Part shown: positions 1-8,661 of the stretch, in pieces
Position numbering within the stretch: position 1 is the stretch's first letter
How the letters are laid out: every line of letters begins with the position of its first letter
Source: Ralstonia sp. 25mfcol4.1
Lineage (GTDB): Bacteria > Pseudomonadota > Gammaproteobacteria > Burkholderiales > Burkholderiaceae
Assembly (NCBI RefSeq): GCF_900104095.1
Contig: NZ_FNJO01000005.1
Coordinates: 62,001-126,000 of the forward strand
DNA length: 64,000 nucleotides
Direction: 5' to 3'
Translations under genes and position numbers: made by a program
The notes under the pieces: generated by a model
Database searches by the model: none
Told to the model about the DNA's origin: nothing
The model's input: only the letters and a program-made list of their open reading frames with translations

Positions 1-1266
1 CACTTCGATCGGATAGACGCTGAAGCCTGAGCGGATGATCAGGTCACGCGTGCGTCCGACGATATACAGCGCGCCGTCGGGCCCCAGACGGCCAATATCG
101 CCGGTGTTGAGCCAGCCTTCGGGGCGTATTGCTTCCGCCGTCTGTATGGGGTCGCGATAGTAGCCACGCATGACGCCGGGGCCTTTTACCCACAGCTCGC
201 CTGCCGTACCGGGCGGCACCGTTTCGCCGTTGGCCCCCACGATGCGCAGTTCGGCCCCTTCGACAATCTCGCCGGCCGAGCAGTCGCTGCGCGGGCGGTC
301 CATGCGGGTGATGAACAGCGAACCCGCGTATTCGGTCATGCCATAGCCATGGTGCAGCGGCTGGCCGAAGACGGCTTCGACGTTGCGCTTGAGCGTGGGC
401 TCCAGCGGGCCGCCGCCGGTATAGAGATAGCGCAGGCGTCTGGGGTGGAGCGTGGCGATGCCCTGCTTCTGCAGATGCGCCAGGATGCGGCTGAACATGG
501 CCGGCACGCCCTGCAGGATGGAGATCGCGTCGCGTTGCAGCGCGGCGCAGGCGTCGGTGACATTGAACCGGGCCACCAGGTACAGGCTCCCGCCACCCTG
601 GAAGGTGGCCAGCAGCAGCGTGGCCAGCCCGAAGATATGGGACATCGGCATCACCGCGTAGGCACAGTCGCCCGGCCCGATCTTGCGGGTGTCGGCCGTG
701 ACGCGCGCATAGTGCAGCAGGCCGCGATGCGTGACCATCACGCCCTTGGGCTGGCCCGTGGTGCCCGACGTGTAGATCAGCGCGGCCACCTCGTGCGCCA
801 GCGCCTGCGGTTCGCGCTCACTGCGCACGTCCACGTCGGCAGCCATCAGCGCCCCCAGCCCGGGCGGAGCGATCTCGCGGGCGCGGTACCGCAGGCCGTG
901 ACGCAGCGCGTCGGGGGATGCGGCGTGCGTGAACAGCATCAGCCTGGGCGTGCAGTGTGCGCGGATTTCCTCGATCTCGCGGGCCGTCAGCCGGGCGTTG
1001 GTCACTACCGGCCAGGCGCCCAGTTCGGACAGGGCAAAGACCAGCGTGATGACGGCCAGGCAGTTTTCGCCGGTAATCATGACCCGGTCGCCCGTGCCGA
1101 CCCCCTGGCCCTCCAGATACTGCCGCGCCAGCCCGACGCCTTCCCAGAGCTGCGCAAAGCTCACCGTGCGCTCGCCTTCATGCACGGCCACGTGGTCGGG
1201 CGCATGGGCCGCCCAATGGCGGGGAATGTCGCTGATGCGATTCGCGATGGCTCGGTTCTGCGGCAT
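1..1266 (-). CDS. Acyl-CoA synthetase (AMP-binding), 3' end outside window
   Basis: Adenylate-forming ligase that would activate a carboxylic acid to its acyl-CoA through an acyl-AMP. The ATG at 1266 (AAAGGA about 12 nt upstream) opens 422 codons that stay open to the window edge. The P-loop YTSGTTGQPKG lies near residue 165, and the TGDIG and GRTRDLIIRSG hinge motifs near residues 385-405, so only the small C-terminal domain with the catalytic lysine is missing. It is the last visible gene of a leftward set (racemase, two Bug proteins, synthetase). Substrate is unknown; a branched or cyclic acid is inferred from the neighbours. Confidence 0.85.
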   Translation of the reverse strand, partial: MPQNRAIANRISDIPRHWAAHAPDHVAVHEGERTVSFAQLWEGVGLARQYLEGQGVGTGDRVMITGENCLAVITLVFALSELGAWPVVTNARLTAREIEEIRAHCTPRLMLFTHAASPDALRHGLRYRAREIAPPGLGALMAADVDVRSEREPQALAHEVAALIYTSGTTGQPKGVMVTHRGLLHYARVTADTRKIGPGDCAYAVMPMSHIFGLATLLLATFQGGGSLYLVARFNVTDACAALQRDAISILQGVPAMFSRILAHLQKQGIATLHPRRLRYLYTGGGPLEPTLKRNVEAVFGQPLHHGYGMTEYAGSLFITRMDRPRSDCSAGEIVEGAELRIVGANGETVPPGTAGELWVKGPGVMRGYYRDPIQTAEAIRPEGWLNTGDIGRLGPDGALYIVGRTRDLIIRSGFSVYPIEV

Positions 1267-1395
1267 CTCGCTCAAGTCCTTTGCAGAGTGGATTTCGGAG
1301 TGGCGCCGGCCCCGCGTTCACGCGGATGCCGGATCGTCGCAGTGTATGGGCAGCCCGGTGGCCGCGCAATTCGTCATCCGGAAAGCGGTACTTCG

Positions 1396-1419
1396 CCGGG
1401 GCGGAACGGTGCGCCCCGG
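1396..1419 (-). terminator. GC hairpin after Bug gene
   Basis: Perfect inverted repeat CCGGGGCG-N8-CGCCCCGG just downstream of the stop codon of the leftward Bug gene. There is no U-tract, so it may be a 3'-end stabiliser or a Rho-assisted end rather than an intrinsic terminator. Confidence 0.35.
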
Positions 1420-1430
1420 GGGCGGCATGC

Positions 1431-2393
1431 TCATTCCACCTCGATGTTGGCGGTCTTGACGACGTTGCCCCACAGGGCCAGTTCCTTCTTGATGCGGTCC
1501 TGCAGCGGCGCCGGGCCGGTGATGTTGAGGTCGTAGCCACCGTCGGCCATGCGGGCGCGGAACGCTGGGTCCTGGCCCACGGTCTGCTGGGCCTTGACCA
1601 GCCGCTCGGTGACGTCGGCGGGCATGCCAAGGGGGCCCACCAGGCCGTACCAGCCGGTCAGGTCATACTGCTTGAGTCCCGACTCGACCAGCGTGGGCAC
1701 CGTTGGCAGCGCGGGGTTGCGGGTCTTCGACGTCACGGCCAGCGCGCGCACCTTGCCGCCCTGGATATGGCCGATGGCGGTGCCGGTGATGTCGAACATG
1801 AACGTCACCTTGCCGCTGATGACGTCGGCCATGGCCGGCGCGTTGCCTTTGTACGGTACGTGCAGCATCTTTACGCCGGTCATCTGCGCCAGCAGTTCGG
1901 CGGACAGGTGGTTCGAGGCGCCGATGCCGGCCGAGCCGAAGCTCACGTCGCCCGGATGCTTGCGCGCATACGACACCAGTTCGTCGACGTTCTTTGCCGG
2001 GAAGTCCTTGTTGATGAGCAGGACGTTGGTGTAGTCGGTGATCAGGCCCACGTAGGTAAAGTCATGCGCCGGCTTGAAGCTGACCGATTTCTGGATCAGC
2101 GGCGTCATCGTCATCGTGGGGCTGGCCACGAAGTAAAGTGTGTAGCCGTCGGGCTTGGCGCTGGTGGTCATGCCAGCCGCAATGGCACCGCTGGCGCCGG
2201 CGCGGTTGTCGACGATTACCGGCTGCTTGAGCACGCGGCCCATGTAGTCCGCGTAGATGCGCGCGGCGGTGTCCACGGGGCCGCCGGGCGCATAGCCCAC
2301 CAGCAGCCGCACCGGGCGCGAGGGATAGGTGTCGGCCAGGGCCGCCCCGTGGGCCAGCGCCAGCACGGCGCCGGCAAGCATGATTCGCAGCAT
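1431..2393 (-). CDS. Bug-family periplasmic solute-binding protein
   Basis: Periplasmic binding protein of the tripartite tricarboxylate transporter (TctC/Bug) family, 320 aa. The ATG at 2393 is chosen over an upstream in-frame ATG because AGGAGGAGACA immediately precedes it and the protein then begins with a clean signal peptide (MLRIMLAGAVLALAHGAALA). Family landmarks: YPSRPVRLLVGYAPGG, VDNRAGASGAIAA and HVPYKGNAPAMADVISG. No TctA/TctB membrane genes are in the window, so it either works with a distant permease or acts as a sensor. It is probably co-transcribed with the upstream Bug paralogue. Confidence 0.9.
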   Translation of the reverse strand: MLRIMLAGAVLALAHGAALADTYPSRPVRLLVGYAPGGPVDTAARIYADYMGRVLKQPVIVDNRAGASGAIAAGMTTSAKPDGYTLYFVASPTMTMTPLIQKSVSFKPAHDFTYVGLITDYTNVLLINKDFPAKNVDELVSYARKHPGDVSFGSAGIGASNHLSAELLAQMTGVKMLHVPYKGNAPAMADVISGKVTFMFDITGTAIGHIQGGKVRALAVTSKTRNPALPTVPTLVESGLKQYDLTGWYGLVGPLGMPADVTERLVKAQQTVGQDPAFRARMADGGYDLNITGPAPLQDRIKKELALWGNVVKTANIEVE

Positions 2394-2498
2394 TGTCTCC
2401 TCCTGTTTCTGTATCAGGCTGTTGTTGGGGAGACTTTGCGGCACGCCCGCCGGTCAGGCAATTTGCATTTGTTGAAGGTGGGCTTTGTTGAAGCGATA

Positions 2499-2523
2499 GC
2501 GGGGACGCCGGTCCGCGTCCCGC
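2499..2523 (-). terminator. Possible attenuator hairpin between Bug genes
   Basis: GCGGGGACGC-CGGTCC-GCGTCCCGC can fold with a single bulge. It lies between the stop of the upstream Bug gene (2540) and the start of the next (2393). No T-tract follows, so it may be a processing or attenuation element. Confidence 0.3.
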
Positions 2524-2539
2524 CTTGCCCTTCAGGGCT

Positions 2540-3526
2540 TCAGTCGAGCTGGATGCGTGCCGTGCGCACGATTTCCGCCCATTTCGGGGTGTCGTTGCTG
2601 ACCACCGTGGCCAGTTCGGCCGGGCTGGAGGCCACCGGCTGCAGGCCCATGGCGGCAAGCCGCTGCGACACTTCGGGCTGCTTCACGATGCGGCCGATTT
2701 CGGCTGCCAGCCGGTCGGCGATCGGTCGCGGCGTGCCGGCGGGCAGGAAGATGGCGAACCAGCCATTGGGTTCGAATCCACGCAGGCCAGCCTCCGAAAA
2801 CGTGGGGACGGCCGGCAGCGCCGCATGCCGCTGGGTGCCCGTGATGCCCAGCACGCGGAACTTGCCGCCGGCCAGGTAGCTGTTGGCCGAGGTGACGTCG
2901 ACAAACGCGCAGTCCACCTGACCGCCGAGAATGTCGCTGACCAGCGGCGCCGCGCCCTTGTACGGAATATGGACGATGTCGATGCCGGCCTGGATCTTGA
3001 ACTGCTCGCCATGCAGGTGCGACGACGTGCCGTTGCCGTACGAGCCGTAACTCAGCTTTCCTGGGCTGGCCTTGGCCAGCGCGACGAACTCGGCCAGCGT
3101 GCGCGCCGGCACGCGCGACGGCACGACGAACAGGTCGGACGAACGGGCTACCAGCGATACGGGCTGGAAGTCGCGTTCCACGTTGTACGGCATCTTCCGG
3201 TACAGGCTGGGCGACTGGATCATCGCGGTGATGGCCAGCAGCAGCGTGTACCCGTCGGGCGCGGCCTTGGCGACGATGTCGTTGCCGAGGATGCCGCTGG
3301 CGCCGGGCTTGTTGTCCACCACCACCGGCTGCTTCCAGGCCTGCGCCAGCTGCTGGCCGATCAGCCGCGCAATGGTGTCGGTGCCGCCACCTGCCGGATA
3401 CGGTACGACCAGCCGCAGCGGCCGCCCCGGATAGGCGCTGTCTGCCCGTGCGGGCCAGCTTGCCAGCGCCGCCGCGCCACCCAATGCCGCCGCCTGGCCA
3501 AGCCAGTGTCTCCTGCTGTGCTGCAT
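2540..3526 (-). CDS. Bug-family periplasmic solute-binding protein
   Basis: Second TctC/Bug-type binding protein, 328 aa, preceded by AAGGAGA. The N-terminus has a twin-arginine-like signal (SRRHWLGQAAALGGAAALA), unlike the Sec-type leader of its neighbour. Landmarks include YPGRPLRLVVPYPAGGGTD, VDNKPGASGILGND and HIPYKGAAPLVSDILGG. It lies 23 bp after the racemase-like gene, implying one leftward operon. Its ligand is probably a carboxylate handled by the adjacent CoA-activating enzymes, but this is inferred from position only. Confidence 0.9.
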   Translation of the reverse strand: MQHSRRHWLGQAAALGGAAALASWPARADSAYPGRPLRLVVPYPAGGGTDTIARLIGQQLAQAWKQPVVVDNKPGASGILGNDIVAKAAPDGYTLLLAITAMIQSPSLYRKMPYNVERDFQPVSLVARSSDLFVVPSRVPARTLAEFVALAKASPGKLSYGSYGNGTSSHLHGEQFKIQAGIDIVHIPYKGAAPLVSDILGGQVDCAFVDVTSANSYLAGGKFRVLGITGTQRHAALPAVPTFSEAGLRGFEPNGWFAIFLPAGTPRPIADRLAAEIGRIVKQPEVSQRLAAMGLQPVASSPAELATVVSNDTPKWAEIVRTARIQLD

Positions 3527-3549
3527 GTCAGTCTCCTTGGTCTGGTCTG

Positions 3550-4737
3550 TTATGTGGCGTCGCCCGGTGCGATGACGCCCGCGCCGGCCAGTGCGGCGAT
3601 TTGGGCATCGCCATAGCCCAGTTCGGCCAGGATGGCCCGGCTTTGTCGGCCAAGCGTCTCGCCGGCGTGGCGGTACGCAGGCGGCGTTGCCGAATAGCGC
3701 ACGGGATGGGCGATCTGCGGCAGGGTGTCCGCATCGCCAGGGTCAGTGACGGGCACATCGACCACCATGCGGCGCGCGCGCAACTGCGGATGGCAGGCCG
3801 ATTCCTCCAGCGTGAGCACGGGCTCCACGCAGCAATCCACCTTGGCAAACACCGCGCACCAGTGCGCGAACGGCTGGCTGCCGAACGCGCGGGCGATCTC
3901 GCGCTTCAGGCGCGGCATGTCGGCTTGCGCCAGTGCGAGCCATTCGGGGTGTCCCATGGCATCGCAGAAGCGTTCAAGGAACTGCGGTTCCAGGCTGCCG
4001 ACCGAGAAATGCCGGCCGTCGGCCGTGGCGTAGTAGTCATAGAAGGTGCCGCCGTTCAGGCGCTCCGACCCGGGGCGCGGGGCACGGCCGCCGGCCAGGT
4101 GGGCCGCACCCGACATGGCGTTGAGGCTGAACGCCGCGTCGGTCATGCTGACATCCACGTGCTGGCCCTCGCCGGTGCGGTGACGGTGCGCCAGTGCCGC
4201 CAGGATGGCCACGCTGGCGTGCAGGCTGCCGCCCGCGATATCGGCCACCTGGATGCCCAGCGGGGCGGGATGGTCGTGGCCGTTGTAGCTGGCCGCGCCG
4301 GCAATGGCCAGGTAGTTGATGTCGTGGCCGGCGCGGTCCCGGTAGGGGCCATCCTGCCCGTAGCCGGTAATGGAGCAGTAGATCAGCGCCGGATTGATGG
4401 CGCGCAGATCGTCGTAGCCGAGGCCCAGGCGGGCCATCACACCAGGCCGGAACTGCTCGACCACGATGTCGTGCGTGCGCAGCAGCCGATGCACGATGCC
4501 GGTGGCCTCCGGTTGCTTGAGATCCAGCGCCAGCGAACGCTTGTTCCGGTTGAGCCAGGCGTGGACGGCCGATATGCCATGCCGTTGCGGCGCCAGCCGC
4601 CGCACGGGATCGGCGCGTGTGGGCGCCTCGATCCGAATCACGTCGGCGCCAAGGTCTGCCAGCGCCAGGGTCGCGAACGGCCCGGGCAGCAGCGTCGAAA
4701 AATCAAGAATCCTCAGCCCTGCCAGCGGTCCGCTCAT
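3550..4737 (-). CDS. Class III CoA-transferase, alpha-methylacyl-CoA racemase-like
   Basis: CaiB/BaiF-fold enzyme of 395 aa. The segment AGHDINYLAIAG carries the Asp of the alpha-methylacyl-CoA racemase (AMACR/Mcr) signature, preceded by SITGYGQDGPYRDR, and DIAGGSLHASVAILAAL follows as in Mcr. An AMACR-like enzyme would epimerise 2R- to 2S-methylacyl-CoA so that an acyl-CoA dehydrogenase can act. This fits the divergent SCP2-thiolase/MaoC/SDR operon. A true CoA-transferase activity cannot be excluded by sequence reading alone. First gene of the leftward operon, facing a shared 214-bp control region. Confidence 0.85.
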   Translation of the reverse strand: MSGPLAGLRILDFSTLLPGPFATLALADLGADVIRIEAPTRADPVRRLAPQRHGISAVHAWLNRNKRSLALDLKQPEATGIVHRLLRTHDIVVEQFRPGVMARLGLGYDDLRAINPALIYCSITGYGQDGPYRDRAGHDINYLAIAGAASYNGHDHPAPLGIQVADIAGGSLHASVAILAALAHRHRTGEGQHVDVSMTDAAFSLNAMSGAAHLAGGRAPRPGSERLNGGTFYDYYATADGRHFSVGSLEPQFLERFCDAMGHPEWLALAQADMPRLKREIARAFGSQPFAHWCAVFAKVDCCVEPVLTLEESACHPQLRARRMVVDVPVTDPGDADTLPQIAHPVRYSATPPAYRHAGETLGRQSRAILAELGYGDAQIAALAGAGVIAPGDAT

Positions 4738-4797
4738 GCCCGTTTCACCCGTGGAGTTGAAGTCCGGCCGATTCTTTCACTGGGGGCAAAGGCTGTC

Positions 4798-4850
4798 TTG
4801 GTCCGTTCGGACCAATCGCACTGCAGCATGCAAATTGGTTCGTTCGGAGC
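4798..4850. promoter_or_regulatory. Two operator-like palindromes in divergent control region
   Basis: TTGGTCCG-TT-CGGACCAA (4798-4815) is an inverted repeat with perfect 8-bp arms. A degenerate second copy, TTGGTTCGTTCGGAGC (4835-4850), starts 37 bp later. Both lie between divergent racemase and acyl-CoA synthetase genes, where a TetR-like dimeric regulator could control both operons. No such regulator gene is adjacent; the nearest regulator is the LuxR gene at 10766-13537. Confidence 0.5.
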
Positions 4851-4951
4851 ACGACACGGCGCCGGCGCCTCCGTACAGTCGATGCCCAAGGACATGACAC
4901 CCATCGCCCGGCAATGCACCCGGCGTTCGCATCACATCAAGGAGACGAGAC

Positions 4952-6511
4952 ATGTATCTGACGCAGGGGCTGCATCGCTGCATGCAGCAGACGCCGGACA
5001 GCCGTGCCACCGTCTTTGGCGGCCGCACCCGTACCTTCCGGGCATTGCATGATCGCGTGGCGCGGCTGGCCGGTGCGCTGCGGGCGCTGGGCATGGCGCC
5101 CGACGACCGTGTGGGCATGCTGGCGCTGAATTCGGACCGCTATATCGAATACATGCTGGCGGTGTGGTGGGGTGGCGGTGTGCTGAACCCGGTCAACATC
5201 CGTTGGAGCGTGCCGGAGATCGTGTATTCGCTGGACGACTGCGATACCGGCATCCTGATCGTCGACGACGCGTTCGTGCCGATGGTGGCCGGCATCGTGG
5301 CCGCGGCCCGGCGGGCCCCGCGCGTGATCTACGCCGGCGAACGGCAAGTGCCCGACGGCATGCTCGGCTACGAGGCGCTGATCGCCGCGGCCGGGCCCGT
5401 GGCCGACGTGTTCCGCGGCGGCGAGGACCTGGCCACGATCATGTACACGGGCGGCACCACCGGCAAGCCCAAGGGCGTGATGCAGTCGCACCTGAATCTC
5501 TGGGCGTCGGCGGTCTCGCGCATGGCCGAGTTTCGCGCCGGGCACGGCACCTTCGTGTCGTTGCATGTGGCGCCGCTGTTCCACACCGCCGCGATGGCGC
5601 GCGCCGTCGGGCATATCGTGGCCGGCGACGTGCAGGTGATTCATCCGGGCTTTGCGCCGGCGGCGGTCCTGCAGGCCATCGAGCGCGAGCGCATCGAGGA
5701 AGTGATGATGGTGCCGACGATGCTGCAGGCCGTGCTGGACGATCCGTCCTTTGGCGACCACGACCTGTCGAGCCTGCAGCGCATCTACTACGGCGCCTCG
5801 CCGATTGTGGCCGGCGTGCTGGACCGCGCGCTGGCGGCCATGCCGGACATCGCGTTCTATCACGCCTATGGCATGACCGAGGCGTCGCCGGTCATCAGCG
5901 TCAATCCGCCCGAAAACCATGGCCCGGCGGGCCGCGCCAGCGGCCTGTACCGCTCGGCTGGCCGCGCCGGCTTCGGCGTGACGATGCGCATCGTCGATCC
6001 GCAGGGCAACGAGGTGCCGCGCAACAGCGTGGGCGAGATCGTGGTGCGCGGCGCCAATATCACGCGCGGCTACTGGAACCGCCCGCAGGAGACCGCGCAG
6101 GCGCTGCGCGACGGCTGGCTTTACACCGGCGATGGCGGCTACATGGATGACGACGGCTACCTGTTCATCGTCGACCGGCTCAAGGACATGATCGTCACCG
6201 GCGGCGAGAACGTGTATTCGGCCGAAGTGGAAAGCGTGCTGTCGCTGCATCCGGAAGTGGCCAGCTGCGCGGTGATCGGCATTCCCGACGAGCGCTGGGG
6301 CGAGGCCGTGCATGCGGTGGTGGTGCCGCGCGCCGGGATGTCGCCTACCGACGTGGCGTTGCGCGAGCACTGCCGCGCCGCGCTGGCGAGCTACAAGTGC
6401 CCCAAGAGTTTCGAGTTCCGGCCGGCGCTGCCGCTGTCCGCCGCCGGAAAGATCCTCAAGCGCGATCTGCGCGAGCAGTACTGGCGCGGCCAGGCCCGCC
6501 AGGTGAGCTGA
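4952..6511 (+). CDS. Acyl-CoA synthetase (AMP-binding)
   Basis: Complete adenylate-forming acyl-CoA ligase of 519 aa with AAGGAGA before the ATG. P-loop YTGGTTGKPKGVM near residue 163, YHAYGMTEASPVIS (A5 motif), YTGDGGYMDDDGYLF (A7), DRLKDMIVTGGENVYS (A8) and the catalytic lysine in SAAGKILKRDLRE near the C-terminus. First gene of the rightward beta-oxidation operon, so it probably supplies the CoA thioester used by the enzymes that follow. Medium/long-chain or branched substrate is likely but not defined. Confidence 0.9.
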   Translation: MYLTQGLHRCMQQTPDSRATVFGGRTRTFRALHDRVARLAGALRALGMAPDDRVGMLALNSDRYIEYMLAVWWGGGVLNPVNIRWSVPEIVYSLDDCDTGILIVDDAFVPMVAGIVAAARRAPRVIYAGERQVPDGMLGYEALIAAAGPVADVFRGGEDLATIMYTGGTTGKPKGVMQSHLNLWASAVSRMAEFRAGHGTFVSLHVAPLFHTAAMARAVGHIVAGDVQVIHPGFAPAAVLQAIERERIEEVMMVPTMLQAVLDDPSFGDHDLSSLQRIYYGASPIVAGVLDRALAAMPDIAFYHAYGMTEASPVISVNPPENHGPAGRASGLYRSAGRAGFGVTMRIVDPQGNEVPRNSVGEIVVRGANITRGYWNRPQETAQALRDGWLYTGDGGYMDDDGYLFIVDRLKDMIVTGGENVYSAEVESVLSLHPEVASCAVIGIPDERWGEAVHAVVVPRAGMSPTDVALREHCRAALASYKCPKSFEFRPALPLSAAGKILKRDLREQYWRGQARQVS

Positions 6512-6577
6512 ACCGGTTTCCCCCGATTTCCCCGATTCCCCCGGTTTCACGAATCTCCAATCTTCAAGGAAACGAAC

Positions 6578-7762
6578 ATGAGCAGGAAAGTGTTGGTTGC
6601 AGGTGTCGGCATGATTCCGTTCACCAAGGCCGGTGCCAGCGATGACTACCCGGTCATGGGCGCCAACGCGGCCCGCGCGGCGCTGGCCGACGCCCGCGTC
6701 GATTACGCGCTGGTGGAGCAGGCCTACGTGGGCTATGTGTACGGCGACTCCACGGCCGGCCAGGCCGCCATCTATGGCGTGGGGCTGACCGGCATCCCGG
6801 TCATCAACGTCAACAACAACTGCGCCACCGGATCGACGGCGTTGTTCCTGGCACGCCAGGCGGTGGCCAGCGGCGCCATCGAGTGCGCCATCGCGGTGGG
6901 CTTCGAGCAGATGGTGCCCGGTGCGTTGAAGGGCGCCTATACCGACCGTCCGTCGCCGATGGCCCGCTTTGTCGATGCGATGCAGGCCATCCAGGGCTTT
7001 GACGAAGCAGCGCCGCGTGCCGCCCAGTTCTTCGGTGGTGCAGGCCGCGACTACATCAAGGAATACGACATCCGGCCCGATACGTTCGGCCGCATCTCGG
7101 TCAAGGCGCGCCAGCACGCTGCCCGCAATCCGTTCGCGGTGTTCCGCAATACGGTCACGCTGGAAGAGGTAATGGCGTCGCCGACCGTGTTCGACCCGCT
7201 GACGCGCCTGCAATGCTGCCCGCCCACCTGCGGTGCGGCGGCGGCCATCCTGTGCTCGGAAGACTTCGCGAAGCGAAACGGCCTGGATACGCGCGTGGCG
7301 ATTCGCGCCCAGTCGATGACTACCGACCGCAACAGCACGTTCGACGAAGGCGACATGCGCAAGGTAGTGGGCTATGACATGACGCGCGCCGCCGCGCAGG
7401 CAGTGTACGAGGCATCGGGCGTGGCGCCCACCGACATCGACGTGGTGGAGCTGCACGACTGCTTTACCGCCAACGAGCTGATCACCTATGAAGGGCTTGG
7501 CCTGACCCCGGAAGGCACCGCCGAGAAATTCATCCTCGACGGCGACAACACGTATGGCGGCCGCGTGGTGACCAATCCATCCGGCGGCCTGCTGTCGAAG
7601 GGGCATCCGCTCGGCGCAACGGGCCTGGCGCAATGTGCCGAACTGGTCTGGCAACTGCGGGGCCAGGCCCAGGACCGGCAGGTGGCGGGCGCACGCCTGG
7701 CGCTGCAGCACAACCTTGGGCTGGGCGGCGCCTGCGTGGTGACGCTGTACGAGCGCCAGTAA
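6578..7762 (+). CDS. SCP2/SCPx-type thiolase
   Basis: Thiolase-superfamily protein, 394 aa, preceded by AAGGAA. The nucleophilic cysteine is C82 in NVNNNCATGSTALFLA. The C-terminal SCPx-type motifs ELHDCFTANELITYEGLGL and NPSGGLLSKGHPLGATG carry the other active-site His/Cys region. SCPx-type thiolases cleave 3-oxo-2-methylacyl-CoAs and sterol side chains, so this enzyme would release propionyl-CoA or acetyl-CoA at the end of each turn. The lipid-transfer domain of mammalian SCPx is absent, as usual in bacteria. The next gene follows after 10 bp. Confidence 0.88.
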   Translation: MSRKVLVAGVGMIPFTKAGASDDYPVMGANAARAALADARVDYALVEQAYVGYVYGDSTAGQAAIYGVGLTGIPVINVNNNCATGSTALFLARQAVASGAIECAIAVGFEQMVPGALKGAYTDRPSPMARFVDAMQAIQGFDEAAPRAAQFFGGAGRDYIKEYDIRPDTFGRISVKARQHAARNPFAVFRNTVTLEEVMASPTVFDPLTRLQCCPPTCGAAAAILCSEDFAKRNGLDTRVAIRAQSMTTDRNSTFDEGDMRKVVGYDMTRAAAQAVYEASGVAPTDIDVVELHDCFTANELITYEGLGLTPEGTAEKFILDGDNTYGGRVVTNPSGGLLSKGHPLGATGLAQCAELVWQLRGQAQDRQVAGARLALQHNLGLGGACVVTLYERQ

Positions 7763-7772
7763 GGAGTCCCCG

Positions 7773-8228
7773 ATGCTGGACACGAAACATATCGGCGCGG
7801 TGGTGTCGCGCCACGTGGCGGAGGTGGAAGCCGGACGCCTGCGCTTCTTCGCCAAGGCCACGGGTCAGGTGGACGCCCGCTACACGGATGCCGAGGCTGC
7901 CAAGGCCGCAGGGTATCCGGGCCTGCCCGTGCCGCCCACGTTCCTGTTCTGCCTGGAAATGGAGGCGCCGAACCCGCGCGCCACGCTGGACTTGCTGGGC
8001 ATCGACATCGGCCGCGTCTTGCACGGCGAACAGGCATTCCGCTATCACCGCATGGCGTTCGCCGGCGAGCGGCTGCACTTCGAGATGCGCATCGCGGACA
8101 TCTACGAGAAGAAAGGCGGGGCCCTGGGCTTCGTGGTGCGCGAGACCCGCGTGACCGATGCCGATGGCGCCGCCGTGGCCGACCTGCGCAGCGTGGTCGT
8201 GGTGCGCAACAGCCAGGAGGCCGCATGA
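7773..8228 (+). CDS. MaoC-like dehydratase, N-terminal-type (FAS1-like)
   Basis: Hot-dog-fold protein of 151 aa resembling the N-terminal half of MaoC-type enoyl-CoA hydratases: FFAKATGQVDARYTDAEAA, then GLPVPPTFLFCLEMEAPNP. Such halves typically lack the catalytic Asp/His and pair with an active MaoC subunit. Here the partner is encoded next with a 4-nt ATGA overlap (8225-8228), implying a translationally coupled heterodimeric hydratase. Confidence 0.8.
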   Translation: MLDTKHIGAVVSRHVAEVEAGRLRFFAKATGQVDARYTDAEAAKAAGYPGLPVPPTFLFCLEMEAPNPRATLDLLGIDIGRVLHGEQAFRYHRMAFAGERLHFEMRIADIYEKKGGALGFVVRETRVTDADGAAVADLRSVVVVRNSQEAA

Positions 8229-8641
8229 ATCCGGTTCGATTCGAAGCACTGGAGGTGGGCAGCACGCTGCCGTCGTTCACCGCCGAGCCGCTGAGCCGGC
8301 TCACGCTGGCGCTCTACGCCGGGGCATCCGGCGATCACAACCCGATTCACGTCGATACCGACTTCGCCAGACGCGCCGGTATGCCCGACGTGTTTGCGCA
8401 CGGCATGCTGTCGATGGCCTATCTGGGCCGCCTGTTGACCAACTGGGCGCCGCAGCACGCGATCCGCGAATTCTCTGTGCGCTTCGCGGCCATCACGCAT
8501 GTAGGCGATGCGGTCTCGTGCACGGGCGTGGTGACGGAGAAGGACGAGGCAACGGGGACGGTGCGCATCGCACTGACCACGCGCAACCAGCAGGGCGACA
8601 TCAAGTTGACGGGCGAGGCGCTGATCGCGCCGGGCCGCTGA
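8225..8641 (+). CDS. MaoC-family (R)-specific enoyl-CoA hydratase subunit
   Basis: Hot-dog hydratase of 138 aa carrying the hydratase-2 signature YAGASGDHNPIHVDTDFA, with candidate catalytic Asp37 and His42, followed by FAHGMLSMAYLGRLL. It would hydrate 2-enoyl-CoA to (R)-3-hydroxyacyl-CoA, the stereochemistry used by MFE2-like SDR dehydrogenases, one of which is encoded next. Coupled by ATGA overlap to the non-catalytic MaoC half upstream. Confidence 0.85.
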   Translation: MNPVRFEALEVGSTLPSFTAEPLSRLTLALYAGASGDHNPIHVDTDFARRAGMPDVFAHGMLSMAYLGRLLTNWAPQHAIREFSVRFAAITHVGDAVSCTGVVTEKDEATGTVRIALTTRNQQGDIKLTGEALIAPGR

Positions 8642-8661
8642 ACATCAAGGGAGACAACACA

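Noticed and set aside
4937..7861. 974-codon minus-strand frame opposite acyl-CoA synthetase and thiolase
   Set aside because: Antisense shadow; both plus-strand genes carry full active-site motifs and ribosome sites.
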